NCBI GenBank assembly: GCA_045587205.1 | Contig: JAZNBV010000008.1 | Location: forward strand, 1-33,394 | Reading direction: 5' to 3' | DNA: 33,394 bases | From: SIG78 sp045587205 | GTDB lineage: Bacteria; Verrucomicrobiota; Lentisphaeria; Victivallales; Victivallaceae | In this document: piece by piece, positions 30,804 through 33,394 of the stretch | Layout: every line of letters starts with the position of its first letter | How positions within the stretch are numbered: position 1 is the first letter of the stretch | Notes under the pieces: model-generated | What the model was told of the DNA's origin: nothing | Databases searched by the model: none | The model's input: the letters and a program-made list of their open reading frames with translations, nothing else | Position numbers and translations under genes: made by a program

Positions 30804-32699
30804 TTACTGCACACTTTCTTCGGCACAGACAAACATTGAAAGTTTTATATTCTTTTCTGCACAGAATTTTTTCAGACAGTCGAGTTTTTCTTCTTCTATA
30901 TCAGTGCAGGAAATCACTACGGAATCAAACGGCACTTTTCTGAATATGTCTTCCAGTTCGTACAATGATCCGAGTACATCAAATCCATAAACATTCAAGT
31001 TGCGCAAAGCCGGATTATCGTCCAGAATCCCCACGATTTTTATATTATCCTGCTGCGAACCGAATCCGCAGAACTGCTTGTGTATGTAAAGCCGGCAGAA
31101 AAGTCCGCCGCCGTAAATGATCACTTTTTTCAATGAATCATCCTGCCCCTGATTGCGGATAAAGAGCCGCCGGTAGCCGAAACTTTCGTAAAAATGCACC
31201 ATAAACCGTTCCAGCAGCACAAAAGCAAACACCAGCAGCATAAATACTGCATAAAAACGGCTGTACTCGCCCAGCATCGTTTCTGACGCCTTGATCTTCC
31301 ACGCGCCGATGGCGCAGTTGATAATGTACCCCGCCACCCCCGCAAGCGCCAGTGCACGAAGCATCCGGTAATGCTGGATAACCCCTGCCCGCAGCCAGAA
31401 TGTCCGGTAAATGCCGCAAGTGCAGAGTACCAGTATAAACGGCCCGATATGCGTCAGAAACCACAGTGTTTCCGGCAGATGTCCGGCAAGCATATCTTTG
31501 TGTAAATAACGCGCAATATAAAAAGCAATCGTCACAGACACGGCATCGATTATCGGGTGAATGGTTGTAAAAAAGAAGTTGCGCTGCGGCATTTTCAAGC
31601 CCCTTGCCACACAGGTAAGCGTATCGTACAGCTCAATGCCCGAATAGCGGATCATTACAAAAAATGTGGTCAGAAGCAGAATGAAAATCAGCGCCGGAAA
31701 GTGATTTTCAAAAAATACCCCCAGCATTGCCAACAGCGAAAAACTCAACGAAATACAATAAATAACATACGCTGTTTTGCGCGTGGCTCCGGTTTCTTTG
31801 AGAATACGGTGATGCAAATGGTCGTGGTCGCCCTGCATAATATTGCTGTTGGGGTCCTTGTTGATATATTTGCGGAAAAATCTCCGCCATACCGCCAGAA
31901 ACACGTCAAAAACCGGCACGCCGATCGCCGCCAGCGGCACCAGCAATGCAGTCATAGTGACTGATTTTGTGCTGTACTGCATACTTACGTACGCAAAAAA
32001 GAGACCGATAAATGTACTCCCCGTATCACCCATAAATATCCGCGCAGGTGAAAAATTGAACCGCAGAAAACCAAGACATCCGGCACTGAAAATCAGAAGT
32101 ATGACCGCCATTGCTTCTGAAATACCGGTAAGAATTGTCCATACCGCCAGCAGAGCCGATGAAATCGCCGCCAGCCCGGCAGCAACACCGTCCAGCCCGT
32201 CGATCAGATTGAACGCATTGATGATAACCACACACCAGAGCACGGTTCCCCCAAGCGAAACAACCATTGGCAGCGGATAAGAAAAGAAATGCGATATGCC
32301 GCCTTCCTGAAAATAGATCAGCACCCCCACCAGTATCTGCGCCAGCAATTTGACAATGCTTTTGAGTTCATAACGGTCATCCAGAATCCCTACCACCAGA
32401 ATGATCGCTGCCGGGATACTGAAGTTTTTCAGAAAAGCCACCGTTTCAGCATAAACTCCGGCGCGTTCCTGCACTGCACTGGCAAACAGCAGTACCGAAA
32501 TAAAAAATGCCGCCGCAATAGCAATCCCCCCGCCGCGCGGAATCGGTTTATCGTGCTGATGCCGGCCGCGCGGTATATCGATAAATCCCAGATTGCTCAA
32601 TACCAATATAGCCATATAAGTAAGAAAAACCGAAATCACCAATCCCAACGCCGGATACGGCAGATAAAGCGAGCAATATTTCAATACCGAACTGAACAT
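30804..32699 (-). CDS. WecA-like phosphoglycosyltransferase fused to a WbpM/CapD-like N-terminal part
   Basis: This 631-residue membrane protein has two parts. Residues about 1-330 are a polyprenyl-phosphate N-acetylhexosamine-1-phosphate transferase (WecA/TagO, MraY superfamily): PIPRGGGIAI, GILDDRYELKS with the DD pair, NAFNLIDGLDG, FMGDTGSTFIG and the closing GDHDHLHHRIL (about 291-301). Residues about 365-510 are further membrane helices, then a Rossmann-like domain from about 522 (KKVIIYGGGLFCR, IVGILDDNPALRN, DSVVISC), resembling the N-terminal half of WbpM/CapD proteins. The SDR dehydratase domain that normally follows is absent. The WecA part starts polysaccharide or O-antigen synthesis on undecaprenyl phosphate; the second part may sense a nucleotide sugar. 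It is monocistronic on the minus strand with a consensus promoter. Confidence 0.85.
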   Translation of the reverse strand: MFSSVLKYCSLYLPYPALGLVISVFLTYMAILVLSNLGFIDIPRGRHQHDKPIPRGGGIAIAAAFFISVLLFASAVQERAGVYAETVAFLKNFSIPAAIILVVGILDDRYELKSIVKLLAQILVGVLIYFQEGGISHFFSYPLPMVVSLGGTVLWCVVIINAFNLIDGLDGVAAGLAAISSALLAVWTILTGISEAMAVILLIFSAGCLGFLRFNFSPARIFMGDTGSTFIGLFFAYVSMQYSTKSVTMTALLVPLAAIGVPVFDVFLAVWRRFFRKYINKDPNSNIMQGDHDHLHHRILKETGATRKTAYVIYCISLSFSLLAMLGVFFENHFPALIFILLLTTFFVMIRYSGIELYDTLTCVARGLKMPQRNFFFTTIHPIIDAVSVTIAFYIARYLHKDMLAGHLPETLWFLTHIGPFILVLCTCGIYRTFWLRAGVIQHYRMLRALALAGVAGYIINCAIGAWKIKASETMLGEYSRFYAVFMLLVFAFVLLERFMVHFYESFGYRRLFIRNQGQDDSLKKVIIYGGGLFCRLYIHKQFCGFGSQQDNIKIVGILDDNPALRNLNVYGFDVLGSLYELEDIFRKVPFDSVVISCTDIEEEKLDCLKKFCAEKNIKLSMFVCAEESVQ

Positions 32700-32733
32700 A
32701 ACTTATCCTGTATAAATATTTGATTTTATTGAT

Positions 32734-32762
32734 CAGGTGCGGCATTTCCCCCGCCGCACCTG
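32734..32762 (-). promoter_or_regulatory. Perfect hairpin/palindrome at the transcription start of the WecA-like gene
   Basis: CAGGTGCGGC (32734-32743) and GCCGCACCTG (32753-32762) are perfect 10-bp complements with a 9-bp loop. The palindrome begins 3 bp downstream of the -10, so it straddles or follows the +1. It could be an operator or a protective 5' RNA hairpin. Confidence 0.6.
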
Positions 32763-32765
32763 TTT

Positions 32766-32793
32766 AATATACTCCCGAAAACAGGATTGTCAA
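32766..32793 (-). promoter_or_regulatory. Promoter of the WecA-like gene
   Basis: On the minus strand a perfect TTGACA -35 (32788-32793) and a TATATT -10 (32766-32771) are separated by 16 bp, about 65 bp upstream of the start codon. Confidence 0.7.
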
Positions 32794-32834
32794 TTATATT
32801 TTGAGATTTTAAAAAGTATTTGCCGGTTTGCTTC

Positions 32835-32950
32835 CCGCATTCGCGGGCGGTACGGGTGATGGCACCTTGGTGGCGCCGCATACGCGGGCGGTACGGGTGA
32901 TGGCGGCTTGGGAGTATTCCCCGCATTCGCGGGCGGTACGAGTGATGGCG
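32835..32950 (+). repeat. Three hairpin-forming repeat units
   Basis: CCGCAT(T/A)CGCGGGCGGTACG followed by GTGATGGC occurs at 32835, 32876 and 32921, 41-45 bp apart. Each has a small GC stem around ATTC or ATAC. One more copy sits at the inner end of the left-end repeat (about 131-165, minus strand). No protein is encoded convincingly. Confidence 0.8.
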
Positions 32951-33084
32951 GCTTGGGATGTATTGAGAAGTATTGGGAAGTATTGGGAGGATTTGGGAGA
33001 AAGTATTGCCGCCTTTACTGTAAGCAATACGGTGTGATACTGCTTACCGGTTTAAAGCGGCAAAGAAGACTCCCAAAATTTCCC
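32919..33084 (+). repeat. Dispersed foldback repeat, right copy
   Basis: This is the inverted counterpart of 1-165. It contains one hairpin unit, four 10-bp units (32960-32999, GTATTGGGAA type) and a foldback core at 33006-33063. The core is built of TTGCCGC/GCGGCAA, then TTTA/TAAA, then GTAAGCA/TGCTTAC, a nested stem longer than the one in the left copy. A second 10-bp periodic tract (TCCCAAAATT type) runs from 33071 to about 33114. Confidence 0.85.
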
Positions 33085-33114
33085 AAAGCCTCTCAAAATC
33101 TCCCAAAATTTCCC

Positions 33115-33394
33115 ACGCCGCAACACACAATTCCGCGCCGCGAAAGCGGCAGAACTCTACGCCGCAACGCACAATTCAGCGCCGCGAAGGCGGCAGAACC
33201 CCCACGCCGCAACGCACAACTTTGCGCCGCGAAAGCGGCAGAACCCTACGCCGCAACACGCAACTCCGCGCCGCGAAGGCGGCAGAACTCTACGCCGCAA
33301 CACACAACTCCGCGCCGCGAAGGCGGCAGAACTCTACGCCGCAACGCACAATTCCGCGCCGCGAAGGCGGCAGAACCCCCACGCCGCAACGCAC
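33115..33394 (+). repeat. 44-45-bp tandem repeat array, running off the window
   Basis: Six full units and one partial start at 33115, 33159, 33204, 33248, 33292, 33336 and 33381. Each unit holds ACGCCGCAAC, a variable CACAA(C/T)TC stretch, a five-GC-pair hairpin GCCGC-GAA(A/G)-GCGGC, and CAGAACTCT or CAGAACCCCC. Units differ by a few substitutions and a 1-bp length change. No open frame with a plausible protein crosses it. Confidence 0.9.

Noticed and set aside
33115..33394. CRISPR array
   Set aside because: The whole 44-45-bp unit repeats with scattered substitutions; there are no unique spacers between constant repeats and no cas genes.
1..33394. Genomic island bounded by the inverted repeats next to tRNA genes
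   Set aside because: The content is mostly housekeeping (gyrA, rpoD, mfd, mraY, lpxB), no integrase is present, and the repeats look like dispersed elements.

Overview
The window looks like the chromosome of a Gram-negative bacterium of the Lentisphaerota (Victivallales-like). An outer membrane is implied by lpxB, an AsmA-like protein and a probable lipoprotein. The two pseudopilin-like proteins have the FTLIELLVVIAIIAIL segment and the H-X9-DG motif that are abundant in Lentisphaerota and Planctomycetota. The phylum assignment is inferred from protein style, not from a database search. Coding is dense, with tight operons, intrinsic terminators and several recognisable sigma-70 promoters.

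Layout. 1-165 is a dispersed repeat that recurs in inverted orientation at 32919-33084. Two identical tRNA-Glu(UUC) genes follow on the minus strand (220-456). A long plus-strand run (633-8750) carries a sialate O-acetylesterase-like SGNH hydrolase, an AsmA-like protein, dapB, lpxB, a probable lipoprotein, yicC, cysE and a yggS-type PLP protein. mfd (minus) converges on this run. Divergent from mfd are rpoD, with an unusual basic N-terminal extension, and the small gene rpsU, ending in a clear terminator. An alkaline phosphatase with its own promoter and a perfect 20-bp tandem repeat upstream comes next. Then come a cation/proton antiporter, an M55 D-aminopeptidase and mraY, ended by a terminator, followed by gyrA-folP-yraN.

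The most notable locus is 23662-28056. A good sigma-70 promoter overlaps the yraN stop codon and drives a leader with a cobalamin riboswitch. The leader is followed by two pseudopilin-like genes and then btuF-, btuC- and btuD-like genes, with gaps of 27 and 3 bp and two 4-bp overlaps. The apparent operon therefore places two uncharacterised pseudopilin-like surface proteins under vitamin B12 control together with a B12 importer. I see no published system that this obviously matches.

The remainder is a Gfo/Idh/MocA oxidoreductase plus an enolase-superfamily enzyme, probably sugar- or amino-acid-derivative metabolism, with a strong terminator. A minus-strand gene then fuses a WecA-type phosphoglycosyltransferase to a WbpM/CapD-like membrane and Rossmann part, driven by a consensus promoter. 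The right end (32835-33394) is non-coding repeat DNA: hairpin-forming units, 10-bp periodic tracts, the inverted copy of the left-end repeat, and a 44-45-bp tandem array running off the window.
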